Shown piece by piece: positions 33,160 through 42,096 of a stretch of 53,634 bases of DNA (positions are counted from its first letter, which is position 1; every line of letters begins with the position of its first letter). The stretch spans positions 1-53,634 of the forward strand of contig NZ_JADFAJ010000031.1 of NCBI RefSeq assembly GCF_015665295.1. Reading direction: 5' to 3'. The position numbers and the translations under genes are program-made. This DNA is from Maricaulis sp. Lineage in GTDB: Bacteria; Pseudomonadota; Alphaproteobacteria; Caulobacterales; Maricaulaceae. A model generated the notes under the pieces. It was given only the letters and a program-made list of their open reading frames with translations. It had not been told where the DNA came from and did not search any database.

Positions 33160-35256
33160 CTACCCCGCCACAAAGCGGATGGCGGCACCACCGCCGGCCG
33201 CGATTGGCAGATCCAAAATCGTGTCGGCATAAACCACGCGGGTCTCGATCAGGACGTCATAGGGATTGTCATGCCAGTGAGCGTCCGGACCATCGCGATA
33301 GATCTCGGCGGTGTAGGCGCGACCCGCGTCGAGGAAGTCGAGGGGCACGGACAGGGTCCGGGGCTCCTCGTCCGTGGCAGCACCGAGATACCAGTCCGCC
33401 CCGCCCCGCTCCTGGCGCACCGTAACGATGAAGTCCCCGACATCGCCTTGCAGCGCGATCGACTCTTCCCAGTCGGTCGGTACATCACGAATGAACTGGA
33501 AGGGCGCGGGATTGGCTGCGTAGTTCTCCGGCAGGTCAGCGGCCATCTGGATCGGGCTGTAGAGTACAACATAAAGCGCCAGCTGGCGGGCCAGCGTGGT
33601 CTGCACCCGGTTGGGGCTGTCCGGCCCGTTGAAGGTCAGGTCAAAGATACCCGGCGTGAAATCGGCGGGTCCGGCGAGCATGCGGGTAAAGGCGAGCATG
33701 GCTGTGTGCTCGGGCGGGTTGGGCGGGTTGCCCCAGGCATTGAACTCCTGGCCGCGTACGCCCTCTCGGGAAATCCAGTTCGGATAGGTCCGGCGCAGAC
33801 CGGTATCCTTCACCGGCTCGTGAGGATTGATGGAAATGTGGCGCGCGGCTGCAGCTTCGAGCACGCGGATATGGTGGTTCACCGCATATTGCCCGTAGTG
33901 CCATTCATGGCGTTCTTCGCCTTCCTCATCGATGCGGATCAGATTGCCGGCATCGGCGACGTAGCCGGTCTTCACCTGGGTCACGCCGAGGCGTTCATAA
34001 AGGTCAAAAGCCGCCTCCATCTGGGTCTCGTAATTGGTCAGATGACCCGAGGTCTCGTGGTGCCCGATCAGGCGAACGCCGCGCTCGCGGGCATGGTCGG
34101 TGACCGCCTCGATGTCAAAATCGGGATAGGGTTCGGTAAAGGAGAACAGGGCGCCATTATTGAACCAGTCGCCGTCCCAACCGATATTCCAGCCTTCGAT
34201 CAACACGCCGGCGAAACCGTTTTCGGCCGCGAAATCGAGATACTCGATCGCATTTTCCGTCGTTGCACCATGCTCGGGACCGGAGCCCCAGGTCATCGTG
34301 TTGATATGCATGCCCCACCAGATGCCGATATATTTGCCGGGCTCGACCCAGCTGACATCACCGAGGGCATTGGGCTCGTTGAGATTGAGGATGAGGTCGG
34401 AATTGATTAGCCCGACCGCCTCCTCGGCGACCTGGATGGTGCGCCAGGGCGTGGTGAAGGATCCATCCTTGTGGACCGCGATCCCGTCAGCACCCGGCGC
34501 AAGCTCTGCCGTCAAAACGCCTTCGCGCTGCTGATCCAGTCGCATGCCGGAATAGTCCACCAGTGCCGCCTCATGGATCGCGACATGGACGCCTTCGTCC
34601 GGTAGGCGCGCCGTGAAAGGCGTGTGCGCGGTGCCGACATCAATCAGGGGTGTGGTGCGGTAGACATACTCATAGCGGTTGTAATCCCCGGCCGGCGTCC
34701 ACCAGGTCTCGCTTTCCTGCGGCATGGCAAAGCTGGTGACCTCGTCGACAATCGCGCGATGCTCACCATCGGGGACCGGCACCTCATAGCGAAAGCCCAG
34801 CCCGTCATCAAAGACACGCACGCGAACATCGAAGCCGCGACCGGCATCGCGCTCATGCCGGTAGCTGACCAGGAGCTCGTTGTGCTGGTCATGGACGAGC
34901 CGGCGCTCACCCCAGGGCAATTCCCATTGCAGGTCGGCGCTGGCCGTCTCGCTGGCAATAGGCCAGAGGCGGGTTTCGAGGTTTCCCGCGACGGCGAAGC
35001 GCAGGCCAAGCATGGATGGCGAAATCACATCCTCGCCATCAAACTGGACACGATAGCGCGGCAGGCCAGACTCGCTCCAGAATGCCGCACTCAGACGTCC
35101 ATCCGGCGAGGTCACGACCAAAGGAGATTCGATGACCTGGCCAGCGATCGGGCTGTCTGGCCCGGGCTGGGCGAAACTGGCAGGAACCGCAATGGCGGAC
35201 AGCGCCAGCAAGGCGGCAACGAGCCGAATGGCAGCGCGTGAATGACGTACAATCAT
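33160..35256 (-). CDS. GH97 alpha-glucosidase (inverting type)
   Basis: A 698-residue periplasmic enzyme hydrolysing alpha-glucosidic ends of maltodextrins, similar to SusB. A signal peptide ends at SFAQ (about residue 29). An N-terminal beta-supersandwich (VTSPDGRLSAAFW) precedes the barrel. Glutamates typical of the inverting, calcium-dependent subgroup are visible in HHETSGHLTNYE, NPHEPVKDTG and REGVRGQE; retaining members have Asp at the nucleophile position instead. GGGAGGA precedes the ATG. First gene of a GH97-esterase-cupin operon, divergent from a GH13 gene, with a TTGCA-type operator between them. Confidence 0.93.
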   Translation of the reverse strand: MIVRHSRAAIRLVAALLALSAIAVPASFAQPGPDSPIAGQVIESPLVVTSPDGRLSAAFWSESGLPRYRVQFDGEDVISPSMLGLRFAVAGNLETRLWPIASETASADLQWELPWGERRLVHDQHNELLVSYRHERDAGRGFDVRVRVFDDGLGFRYEVPVPDGEHRAIVDEVTSFAMPQESETWWTPAGDYNRYEYVYRTTPLIDVGTAHTPFTARLPDEGVHVAIHEAALVDYSGMRLDQQREGVLTAELAPGADGIAVHKDGSFTTPWRTIQVAEEAVGLINSDLILNLNEPNALGDVSWVEPGKYIGIWWGMHINTMTWGSGPEHGATTENAIEYLDFAAENGFAGVLIEGWNIGWDGDWFNNGALFSFTEPYPDFDIEAVTDHARERGVRLIGHHETSGHLTNYETQMEAAFDLYERLGVTQVKTGYVADAGNLIRIDEEGEERHEWHYGQYAVNHHIRVLEAAAARHISINPHEPVKDTGLRRTYPNWISREGVRGQEFNAWGNPPNPPEHTAMLAFTRMLAGPADFTPGIFDLTFNGPDSPNRVQTTLARQLALYVVLYSPIQMAADLPENYAANPAPFQFIRDVPTDWEESIALQGDVGDFIVTVRQERGGADWYLGAATDEEPRTLSVPLDFLDAGRAYTAEIYRDGPDAHWHDNPYDVLIETRVVYADTILDLPIAAGGGAAIRFVAG

Positions 35257-35294
35257 GAAGTCCTCCCGGTATTTTTACCCAGTGTGCCCATATC

Positions 35295-35310
35295 TTGCAA
35301 ATTTATGCAA
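35295..35310. promoter_or_regulatory. maltose-type LacI operator 1 (GH97 / GH13)
   Basis: TTGCAAATTTATGCAA has perfect inverted arms TTGCA/TGCAA six bases apart. The same arrangement occurs at 48196-48211 and, with one mismatch, at 41869-41884, always before alpha-glucan genes. It lies between divergent GH97 and GH13 genes and could control both. Confidence 0.7.
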
Positions 35311-35400
35311 TTCCCATGACGCGCTTAGCCCTTGCCGCCTCGCACGTGCTCGGGATAGCATAAACATACAATAGAATACTGCGCGGGGAGGCGCATTGTC

Positions 35401-37269
35401 ATGACTTCGCAAATATCGAGACTGACGATCGGATTGCTGGCGGCAACCTGCCTGACAGCCTGTGCCGCCAGCCAATCCGACAGCGGTATTGGGCGCATCG
35501 AAATTGCCGATCGCTCGCCTGCCGATGAAATCATCTACTTCGTGATGCCCGACCGCCTCGAGAATGCTGACCCGTCGAATGATCTGGGCGACATTGAGGG
35601 CGACCGTCTTGATCACGGTTTCGATCCGACCGCGCGCGGCTTCTATCACGGCGGCGACCTCGCCGGGCTGACCGCGCAACTGGACTACATCCAGGGCCTC
35701 GGCATGACGGCCATCTGGCTGACACCGATCTTCCAGAACCAGGCCGTACAGGGTGGCCCCGGGCAGGAGTCCTCAGCCTATCACGGCTACTGGATCACCG
35801 ATTTCACCCGCCCGGATGCCCATCTGGGCACGCGAGAGGATTTTCGCGCTTTCGTCGATGCGGCCCATGACCGTGGCATGCGCGTCTATATGGATATCAT
35901 CACCAATCATACGGCGGACGTCTTCGCCTACCGGGAATGTCATGACCCGACCTCCCCGCTTTATATCAACCCTGAGGGCCAATGCCCCTACCGCCGTATC
36001 GGTGACTATCCTTGGACGACACAGGGCGGCCCGGATGGCGCGGCAATCAATCAGGGCTTTCTTGGCGATGATCCGGCAAACCAGACTGCGGCGAACTATG
36101 CCCGGCTTACCGACCCGAACTGGGCCTATACGCCCTACCTGCCGGACAGCGCTCCGACCCGGACACCGGACTGGCTCAATGATTCCACACTCTATCATAA
36201 CCGCGGCGAGAGCTTCTGGTTCGGCGAGAGTGAGCTCTATGGTGACTTTTCCGGGCTGGACGACCTCAACACCGAACACCCCCGCGTGCTCGAGGGCATG
36301 ATCGAGATCTACAAGGACTGGATCACCGAGTTCGAGGTCGACGGCTTCCGCATCGATACAGCCAAACACGTGCAGCCGGAATTCTGGGTACGCTTTTCCC
36401 GGGAAATCCTTGACCACGCCCACGCGCTCGGCATCGAGCACTTTCACATTTTTGGCGAGGTCTATGAATTCGATGCCGGCCAGCTGGCGCGCTACACGAC
36501 CGAGGCCGGTCTACCCGCCTACCTTGACTTCGCCTTCCAGGGAACGGCGCGCGGCTTTATCGTCAACAATGATCCCGGCGAGCGCTTCCAGTCGCTTTTC
36601 CGCATCGACCATGTGCTTGAAGGCGGTTTCGACACCGCCTCGACCCTGCCGACCTTCCTCGGCAATCACGACATGGGCCGCCTCGCCGGCTTCCTGCGCG
36701 AGGCCCATCCTGAAATGAGTGATGACGACATGCTGGCCCGCCTCCGGCTCGCCAATGCGCTGATGTTCTTTTCGCGCGGAACACCAACCATCTATTACGG
36801 CGACGAACAGGGCTTTGTCTCAGATGGTGGCGACCAGCTGGCACGCGAAAACATGTTCGAAAGCGCCGTGGCAGAGTACAATGACAATGACCTTGTTGGC
36901 ACCGAGGCCACGACTGCGGACCGCAATTTCGATCCCGATCACCCGCTCTACCGCGCGATCGCGGAGATGGCCGCGCTGCGTCAAACCCACCGCACCTTGC
37001 GGCGCGGCGAGCAGATTGTTCGACATGCCGACCATGAAGACAGTGTGCTGGTGATGAGCCGCGTCGATTACGATCGCGGTGAGGAATTCGTGATCGCCTA
37101 CAATGGCGAGGCTGTCGCCCGCGACATCCGCGTCGAAGTCGATGGTCGCGCCAGTGCATGGGACAGCCTTGCCGGGGCCTGCCCGATGATCAGCGACGCC
37201 CCAGGCACTCTCAGCCTCAGCATCCCGCCGCTCGACTACGTCATTTGCCGGGCTAGCCTGGTCGAATAA
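35401..37269 (+). CDS. GH13 alpha-amylase, lipoprotein
   Basis: A 622-residue alpha-amylase-family protein anchored by a lipoprotein signal (LTAC, Cys21). It would cut starch or maltodextrin near the outer membrane. Family regions: DIITNH (region I), GFRIDTAKH with the nucleophile Asp (II), FGEVYEF with the acid Glu (III), FLGNHD with the transition-state Asp (IV). Insertions with cysteine-rich RECHDPTSPLYINPEGQCPYR suggest a disulfide in the B domain. GGGGAGG precedes ATG 35401. A clear terminator follows at 37291. Exact action (endo-amylase, neopullulanase) is not decidable. Confidence 0.92.
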   Translation: MTSQISRLTIGLLAATCLTACAASQSDSGIGRIEIADRSPADEIIYFVMPDRLENADPSNDLGDIEGDRLDHGFDPTARGFYHGGDLAGLTAQLDYIQGLGMTAIWLTPIFQNQAVQGGPGQESSAYHGYWITDFTRPDAHLGTREDFRAFVDAAHDRGMRVYMDIITNHTADVFAYRECHDPTSPLYINPEGQCPYRRIGDYPWTTQGGPDGAAINQGFLGDDPANQTAANYARLTDPNWAYTPYLPDSAPTRTPDWLNDSTLYHNRGESFWFGESELYGDFSGLDDLNTEHPRVLEGMIEIYKDWITEFEVDGFRIDTAKHVQPEFWVRFSREILDHAHALGIEHFHIFGEVYEFDAGQLARYTTEAGLPAYLDFAFQGTARGFIVNNDPGERFQSLFRIDHVLEGGFDTASTLPTFLGNHDMGRLAGFLREAHPEMSDDDMLARLRLANALMFFSRGTPTIYYGDEQGFVSDGGDQLARENMFESAVAEYNDNDLVGTEATTADRNFDPDHPLYRAIAEMAALRQTHRTLRRGEQIVRHADHEDSVLVMSRVDYDRGEEFVIAYNGEAVARDIRVEVDGRASAWDSLAGACPMISDAPGTLSLSIPPLDYVICRASLVE

Positions 37270-37290
37270 CTTGACCGCGAACGCTATGAC

Positions 37291-37327
37291 AAAGCCCCGA
37301 CGGATACGTCCGCCGGGGCTTTTTGGT
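37291..37327. terminator. bidirectional Rho-independent terminator
   Basis: The stem AAAGCCCCG...CGGGGCTTT with an inner CGGA/TCCG pairing around TACG is followed by TTTT. It lies between convergent GH13 (ends 37269) and the MFS gene (ends 37351), and the A-run on the other side would serve the minus strand. Confidence 0.85.
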
Positions 37328-37350
37328 GACGGCAGCCCTTGAGCTTGCGG

Positions 37351-38883
37351 CTAATCTGCCAGCGCTCCGCCGGTCTCGACCACGACCCGGCGGCCCGGCA
37401 CAAAGATGACGGACAAGGCAGCAAGCCCCAGCGAAACACCTGCAACCAGAAAGGCGTGGATCGGCTCATTGCCGAGGAACAACCTCAGGGCGATACCCAT
37501 CAGACTGCCGACAACAATTTGCGGGATGACGATGAAGAAATTGAAGATGCCCATATAGACACCCATTTTCTCGGCCGGCAGGGCATCGGACAAAATGGCG
37601 TAGGGCATGGTCAGAATCGACGCCCAGACAATGCCGACACCGATCATCGAGATCCATAGCAGGGCCGGATCCGTGATGAAGTAGAAACTGGCCAGCGAAA
37701 CCCCGCCAATCGCGAGATTGATCGCGTGGGTGACCCGCCGATTGAACCGTTTTGCCATGAAAGGCAGCAGCAGGGCGTATATCGCGGCGATGCCATTGTA
37801 GGTCGCGAAAAGCAGGCCGACCCAGTTGGCCCCATCGGAATAGGCTTCCGACCCGGTATCCGTAGCCCCGAAATGAAAGCTGGTCACAGCCGGGGTGGAA
37901 TAGATCCACATCATGAAGAGCGCCGCCCAGGAAAAGAACTGGACCCAAGCCAGCCGCTTCATGACGGTCGGCATGGTGTTGAGATCTTCCAGAACATGAC
38001 TGAAGAAATTCTCGGTCTGGCCTATGGCCCGCAACACGGTGTGCAGGATGAAACCGAGCCCGAGCGCAGCCACTCCACCTGTCAGGACGTAGAGCTCCTG
38101 CGCGCCATTAAAGCGGTACACCGCTGCACTCGCGACAAGGCCAGCCACCAGATAACCAAAGCCCGAGCCAAGATAGCGACGGCTGGACTGCGGCGGACGT
38201 TCCGGATCGCGCGGCAACCCCATCGCCTGGCGTTCGGCCTCGTCATAGGCCGCCAGCTTGTCCGGTGCATACTCGCGGCTCGTGATGACTGTCCACATGA
38301 CCGAAACGAACAGCGCAACGGCGCCAATATAGAAAGAATACTTCACATTGTCCGGGACAATGCCGGCCGGCGCGACATCAGACACGCCGAAAACATCGGA
38401 CAGGATCCATGTCGCGGCCGAGGCGACGGTGGCGCCGGCGCCAATGAAGATGGTCTGCATGGCAAAGCCGCGCGTGCGCTGACGGCTGGGCAACATGTCG
38501 CCAACAAAGGCCCGAAACGGCTCCATCGAAATATTGATTGACGCATCCAACAGCCACAGCATGACTGCGGCAAGCCAGAGCATGGGAGAATTCGGCATCA
38601 CCAGGAGCGCGATGGTGGTAAGTATCGCGCCTGCCAGGAAATACGGACGACGACGCCCGAGACCGGTCCAGGTCCGGTCGGAAAAATAACCGATAATCGG
38701 TTGAACGAGGAGGCCGGTCAGCGGCGCCGCCAACCACAGGAGCGGTAGCGTCTCGATCGGCGCTCCGAGCGTTTGGAAGATACGGCTGACATTCGTGTTC
38801 TGCAGCGCGAACCCGATCTGTATGCCGAAGAAACCAAAGGAAATATTCCAGATCTGCCAGAAACCGAGTGCCGGTTTTTGCAT
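37351..38883 (-). CDS. MFS maltose/oligosaccharide transporter (GPH/SUC-like)
   Basis: A 510-residue membrane transporter with twelve hydrophobic segments. FWQIWNISFGFFGIQIGFALQNTNVSRIFQTLGA and SDRTWTGLGRRRPYFLAGAI are typical of the sucrose/maltose proton symporters found in starch loci of Caulobacter relatives. A long central loop (residues about 205-235) separates the halves. It would import maltose or short maltodextrins made by the GH13 and GH97 enzymes. GGGGAGG precedes the ATG. Divergent from the LacI regulator. Confidence 0.9.
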   Translation of the reverse strand: MQKPALGFWQIWNISFGFFGIQIGFALQNTNVSRIFQTLGAPIETLPLLWLAAPLTGLLVQPIIGYFSDRTWTGLGRRRPYFLAGAILTTIALLVMPNSPMLWLAAVMLWLLDASINISMEPFRAFVGDMLPSRQRTRGFAMQTIFIGAGATVASAATWILSDVFGVSDVAPAGIVPDNVKYSFYIGAVALFVSVMWTVITSREYAPDKLAAYDEAERQAMGLPRDPERPPQSSRRYLGSGFGYLVAGLVASAAVYRFNGAQELYVLTGGVAALGLGFILHTVLRAIGQTENFFSHVLEDLNTMPTVMKRLAWVQFFSWAALFMMWIYSTPAVTSFHFGATDTGSEAYSDGANWVGLLFATYNGIAAIYALLLPFMAKRFNRRVTHAINLAIGGVSLASFYFITDPALLWISMIGVGIVWASILTMPYAILSDALPAEKMGVYMGIFNFFIVIPQIVVGSLMGIALRLFLGNEPIHAFLVAGVSLGLAALSVIFVPGRRVVVETGGALAD

Positions 38884-39152
38884 GACAGCCTCCCCTTTTC
38901 ATAATTTTTCACATCCTTATCCACTCTTCCGCGCTTGTCGATAGGACAATACAATTGATTGAAAAAAATAGACAAAAATGCTACAAGGAAAAAGAATGAT
39001 CGCTCCAAACCAGCCATGAACTTGCCATATCGGTGCAAAAGATTTCAAATATGGGAAATGCGGGCCCCGCGCGATCGGGCGCCATGAACTTGCCAGTTTT
39101 GCAGCACCCGTGCATTGCTGACACCAATGATTTGAGAGGGTTGGATCAAGAC
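38884..39152. other. divergent region between MFS transporter and LacI regulator
   Basis: A 269-bp gap, A/T-rich at 38895-39005. It contains a 15-bp perfect direct repeat (39013-39027 and 39081-39095). A TTGCA-N7-TGCAT stretch at 39099-39115 resembles the maltose-type operator with one extra base. No gene was seen; in-frame ATGs before 39153 do not give LacI-like residues. Confidence 0.45.
39013..39095 (+). repeat. 15-bp direct repeat before LacI regulator
   Basis: GCCATGAACTTGCCA occurs at 39013-39027 and 39081-39095, 68 bp apart, with no mismatch. Its place in the leader/promoter of the regulator suggests a protein-binding pair or a past tandem duplication that has diverged outside the repeat. 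Confidence 0.7.
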
Positions 39153-40166
39153 GTGAGCAAGAAGCCGACACGCCTGGAAGACTTGGCGCAACGCGCAGGG
39201 GTTTCCGTCTCCACGGCCTCGCGTGCGCTCAATGACAGCCCGTCGGTCAATATGCGCACCAAGCAGGCGATCTGGAAGCTGGCGCGGGAGCTCGACTATC
39301 CCTTCCGACGCCACATGCCCGCCGGACCGATCGGCGCCAAGGCCACCATCTCGATTGTGGTGCCCCGGCCCCAGGGCCGCGACACCCGCCTCTCTGATCC
39401 ATTCTTCTTCGAACTCCTGACAGGGGTGGGAGACGCCGCTCGCGAACGCGAATGCGACGTCCACATTTCCCACGTCGCTCCGGCCAGCTATGACGACCTC
39501 CACATGGCAATGACGACCCATCGCGCCGAGGGCGTGATTTTTGTCGGGCAGTCCAACCTGCATGGCGCGTTTAACCGACTGGCTGAAACCGAGAAGCGCT
39601 TTGTGGTCTGGGGCGCCGAATTGCCCGAACAACGCTATTGCTCGGTTGGCAGTGACAATGTCACCGGCGGGCGCCGCGCCACCCAACACCTGATCCGGCT
39701 CGGCCGTGAGAAAATCGTTTTCCTTGGGCAGTCCGAAGCGCCGGAAGTGATGCAACGCTTTCGTGGCTATCGCGACGCCCTGCTTTCAGCCGGACTGCAG
39801 GCCGATGACGACCTCGTCATCCCGTCGCATTTCGACATCGAGTCCGCGGAGGCATCCGTCGAGGCGCTGATCAAGAATGGCGTTCCTTTTGATGGGATCG
39901 TCGCGGCGAGCGATGTCCTGGCATTTGGTGCCTTGCGAGCGCTGCAGCTGGCCGGAGTTTCAGTGCCGGGCGATGTATCAGTGGTCGGCTATGACAACGT
40001 GTCGTTCGCTCGCTACGCCCACCCGGCCCTGACCACGGTCGACCAGGACATGGTCGCCGCTGGACGCCTGATGCTGTCGAAGCTGCTCGACTTCCGCGGC
40101 CCGCAAGCGCGCCGCTCGGAACGACTGGCGACCGATCTGATCATTCGAGAAAGCTGCGGCGGCTGA
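39153..40166 (+). CDS. LacI-family regulator of the alpha-glucan block
   Basis: A 337-residue repressor. The helix-turn-helix RLEDLAQRAGVSVSTASRALNDSPSVNMRTKQAIWKLARELDYP opens the protein, followed by a sugar-binding-like domain (ISIVVPRPQGRDTRLSDPFFFELLTGVGDAA ... GIVAASDVLAFGALRALQLAGVSVPGDVSVVGYD). GTG 39153 is chosen because the DNA-binding domain begins four residues later and GGA lies 8-10 bases upstream; ATG 39084 or 39033 would add an unlike leader. It ends 4 bp from a convergent GH13 gene. It is the likely reader of the TTGCA-N6-TGCAA sites, as a maltose-type repressor; that is inference. Confidence 0.85.
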   Translation: MSKKPTRLEDLAQRAGVSVSTASRALNDSPSVNMRTKQAIWKLARELDYPFRRHMPAGPIGAKATISIVVPRPQGRDTRLSDPFFFELLTGVGDAARERECDVHISHVAPASYDDLHMAMTTHRAEGVIFVGQSNLHGAFNRLAETEKRFVVWGAELPEQRYCSVGSDNVTGGRRATQHLIRLGREKIVFLGQSEAPEVMQRFRGYRDALLSAGLQADDDLVIPSHFDIESAEASVEALIKNGVPFDGIVAASDVLAFGALRALQLAGVSVPGDVSVVGYDNVSFARYAHPALTTVDQDMVAAGRLMLSKLLDFRGPQARRSERLATDLIIRESCGG

Positions 40167-40170
40167 TGCG

Positions 40171-41802
40171 TCAGGCGCGCTGGGCGAGCACGCCGGCATA
40201 GGCCGGCAAGCGGCCACCCTCGCCTGAAATATTGACCTGCTCGATCACCCGCCAGCCTGCGGGCATGTCCCAGCTGATCGGCTCTGCAGTCAGATTGAAG
40301 ATGCAGAGGACGGCAGCCTCGCCGGAGCCGCGCTCGAAGGCCAGCAAGCTTTCGGCACCGGTCTCGATGACCCGCATGGCACCGGTTCGAAGCGAAGGAT
40401 GATCCGCCCGCAATCGTACAAAGCGGCGAGCAAGGTGCAAGGTTGCATCTGGATCTGCCTCCTGGGCATCGACTGCGAGATCAAAATGACGGGCATCAAC
40501 CGGCAACCAGGGCTCGGCCTCGGAGAAACCGCCATGCCGCCCCTGACGCGTCCAGGGCATGGGCGTACGCGCTCCGTCCCGGCCCAGCGTCTGCGGCCAG
40601 TTGGCGATCGCCTCGGGATCCTGAAGCCGGTCAAACGGGACCATTGCCTGCGGCAGGCCAAGTTCTTCACCCTGGTAGATAAACACATTCCCGCGCATGG
40701 CCACGAGCAGGAGCAAGGCCATATTCGCGAAAGCCTCGCGATCCCCTTCGGCCGCCCAGCGCGACACCGCTCGCGGGGCGTCATGATTTGAGAAGGTCCA
40801 GGACGGCCAGCCACTCACACCGTCTGACGGCCACAGGTCGGCAGCCGAACGAACGAGGGCCGGATCAAGCGATTCGGCATAGAGATAGAGAAAACCATAG
40901 GCCGAATGGAGGCGGCCGGGACGGCGCGTGTACAGCTCCATCTCCTCCTGCGCCCGCTCGCCACCAACTTCGGCAACCAGAAAGCGCCCCTCATAACTGT
41001 CCGCCAATGCTCGCATGCGCTCGAGAAAAGCCGGGATATCGGGGTGGGACTGGTTGAAATAATGGTGCTGGAAGTCGAACGGCCGCGTCCGACGGGCACC
41101 GGTGGTCTTGATCGGCGGATTATCGTGCAGCGCCGGATCGTGCATCATGAAATTCACGGCGTCGAGGCGGATACCGTCGACGCCGCGATCCAGCCAGAAC
41201 GCCATCGTATCAAGCAACTCTTCCTGAACGTCCGGATTGTGAACATTGAGGTCCGGTTGCTCGGGCAGGAAGTTGTGCATGTAGTACTGGCCGCGCCGCG
41301 CGTCCCAGGTCCAGGACGGACCACCAAAGACGGATTGCCAGTTGTTCGGGGGCGAGCCATCCGGCTTGGCATCGGCCCAGACATACCAGTCGGCCTTGTC
41401 ATTGGCTCGGCTCGAACGGCTTTGCTGGAACCAGGCGTGAGCTTCGGACGTATGAGAATATACCTGATCGATCAGGACCTTCAGGCCCAAGGCGTGCGCC
41501 CGCTCAAGCAGCACATCGAAGTCATCAAGAGTTCCGAAAATCGGGTCGACGCCGCGATAGTCGGCAACGTCATAACCAAAGTCCCGCATGGGAGATGTGA
41601 AGAAGGGCGACAGCCAGATCGCATCCACGCCGAGCGAGGCGACATGATTGAGCCGCGCAGTAATGCCAGGCAGATCGCCGATACCGTCATTGTTCGAATC
41701 GAAAAAACTGCGCGGGTAGATCTGATAGATCACCGCGCCCTTCCACCACTCAGACGTCGGCTGGTCCTGCGACCGCTGCTCGGATTGCGCGTCCAACTCC
41801 AC
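40171..41802 (-). CDS. GH13 alpha-glucosidase (oligo-1,6/1,4-glucosidase type)
   Basis: A 543-residue cytoplasmic enzyme, no signal, splitting maltose and short oligosaccharides. WWKGAVIYQIYPRSFFDSNNDGIGDLPGI is the typical opening of oligosaccharide-acting GH13. Catalytic parts: DQVYSHTS (region I), GIRLDAVNF (Asp, II), LVAEVGG (Glu, III), FSNHDAPR (Asp, IV); QPDLNVHNP is the region V variant of exo-acting members. The start is GTG 41802 with GGGGAGG 6-12 bases upstream. Divergent from the TonB receptor, with operator-like sites between. It would finish what the MFS transporter brings in. Confidence 0.93.
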   Translation of the reverse strand: MELDAQSEQRSQDQPTSEWWKGAVIYQIYPRSFFDSNNDGIGDLPGITARLNHVASLGVDAIWLSPFFTSPMRDFGYDVADYRGVDPIFGTLDDFDVLLERAHALGLKVLIDQVYSHTSEAHAWFQQSRSSRANDKADWYVWADAKPDGSPPNNWQSVFGGPSWTWDARRGQYYMHNFLPEQPDLNVHNPDVQEELLDTMAFWLDRGVDGIRLDAVNFMMHDPALHDNPPIKTTGARRTRPFDFQHHYFNQSHPDIPAFLERMRALADSYEGRFLVAEVGGERAQEEMELYTRRPGRLHSAYGFLYLYAESLDPALVRSAADLWPSDGVSGWPSWTFSNHDAPRAVSRWAAEGDREAFANMALLLLVAMRGNVFIYQGEELGLPQAMVPFDRLQDPEAIANWPQTLGRDGARTPMPWTRQGRHGGFSEAEPWLPVDARHFDLAVDAQEADPDATLHLARRFVRLRADHPSLRTGAMRVIETGAESLLAFERGSGEAAVLCIFNLTAEPISWDMPAGWRVIEQVNISGEGGRLPAYAGVLAQRA

Positions 41803-41837
41803 TCAGGCCTCCCCGCGCCCAGAGGCGCTATCTTCAC

Positions 41838-41859
41838 AAGATGCTTGCAATCGCATCTT
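41838..41859. promoter_or_regulatory. inverted repeat AAGATGC-N8-GCATCTT
   Basis: Seven-base perfect arms surround TTGCAATC. It may be a second operator next to the TTGCA-type site 10 bp away, or a hairpin in the leader of the alpha-glucosidase gene (start 41802). Confidence 0.5.
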
Positions 41860-41868
41860 TTAGCAATT

Positions 41869-41884
41869 TTGCAAAAAATTGCAT
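41869..41884. promoter_or_regulatory. maltose-type LacI operator 2 (alpha-glucosidase / TonB receptor)
   Basis: TTGCAAAAAATTGCAT follows the TTGCA-N6-TGCAA pattern with one mismatch in the last base. It sits between the divergent genes. Confidence 0.55.
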
Positions 41885-42096
41885 TTGATCTGCTTTCTTG
41901 TCAATCGCCGTTTCGAGCACAGTAGCGCGATATAATAGACCTCAAGGCGACATTTGATGGTGTAACATTCTCGCATCACGTCGGGATACGATTCAAAGAT
42001 CGCAATATTGCCAGTTGCCGCATGAAATAGTTTTCATTAATTTGCACTGGAATGGCGGCGGCAAATTTCCTGTCGACACGCCGGAGGGAGGACTAA

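Larger units (their letters stand above)
41803..42096. other. divergent region between GH13 alpha-glucosidase and TonB receptor
   Basis: A 294-bp A/T-rich control region. It holds an inverted repeat AAGATGC/GCATCTT (41838-41859), a maltose-type operator (41869-41884), and a perfect -10 hexamer TATAAT at 41931-41936 with no good -35 at the usual distance, so an activator could be needed. A GGAGGGAGGA ribosome site lies just before the receptor start. Confidence 0.5.

Noticed and set aside
33058-34410. 450-residue plus-strand frame
   Set aside because: Antisense shadow of GH97 and the esterase start.
39099-39115. fourth maltose-type operator (TTGCA-N7-TGCAT)
   Set aside because: Spacing is one base too long and the last base differs; mentioned only as a possible weak autoregulatory site.
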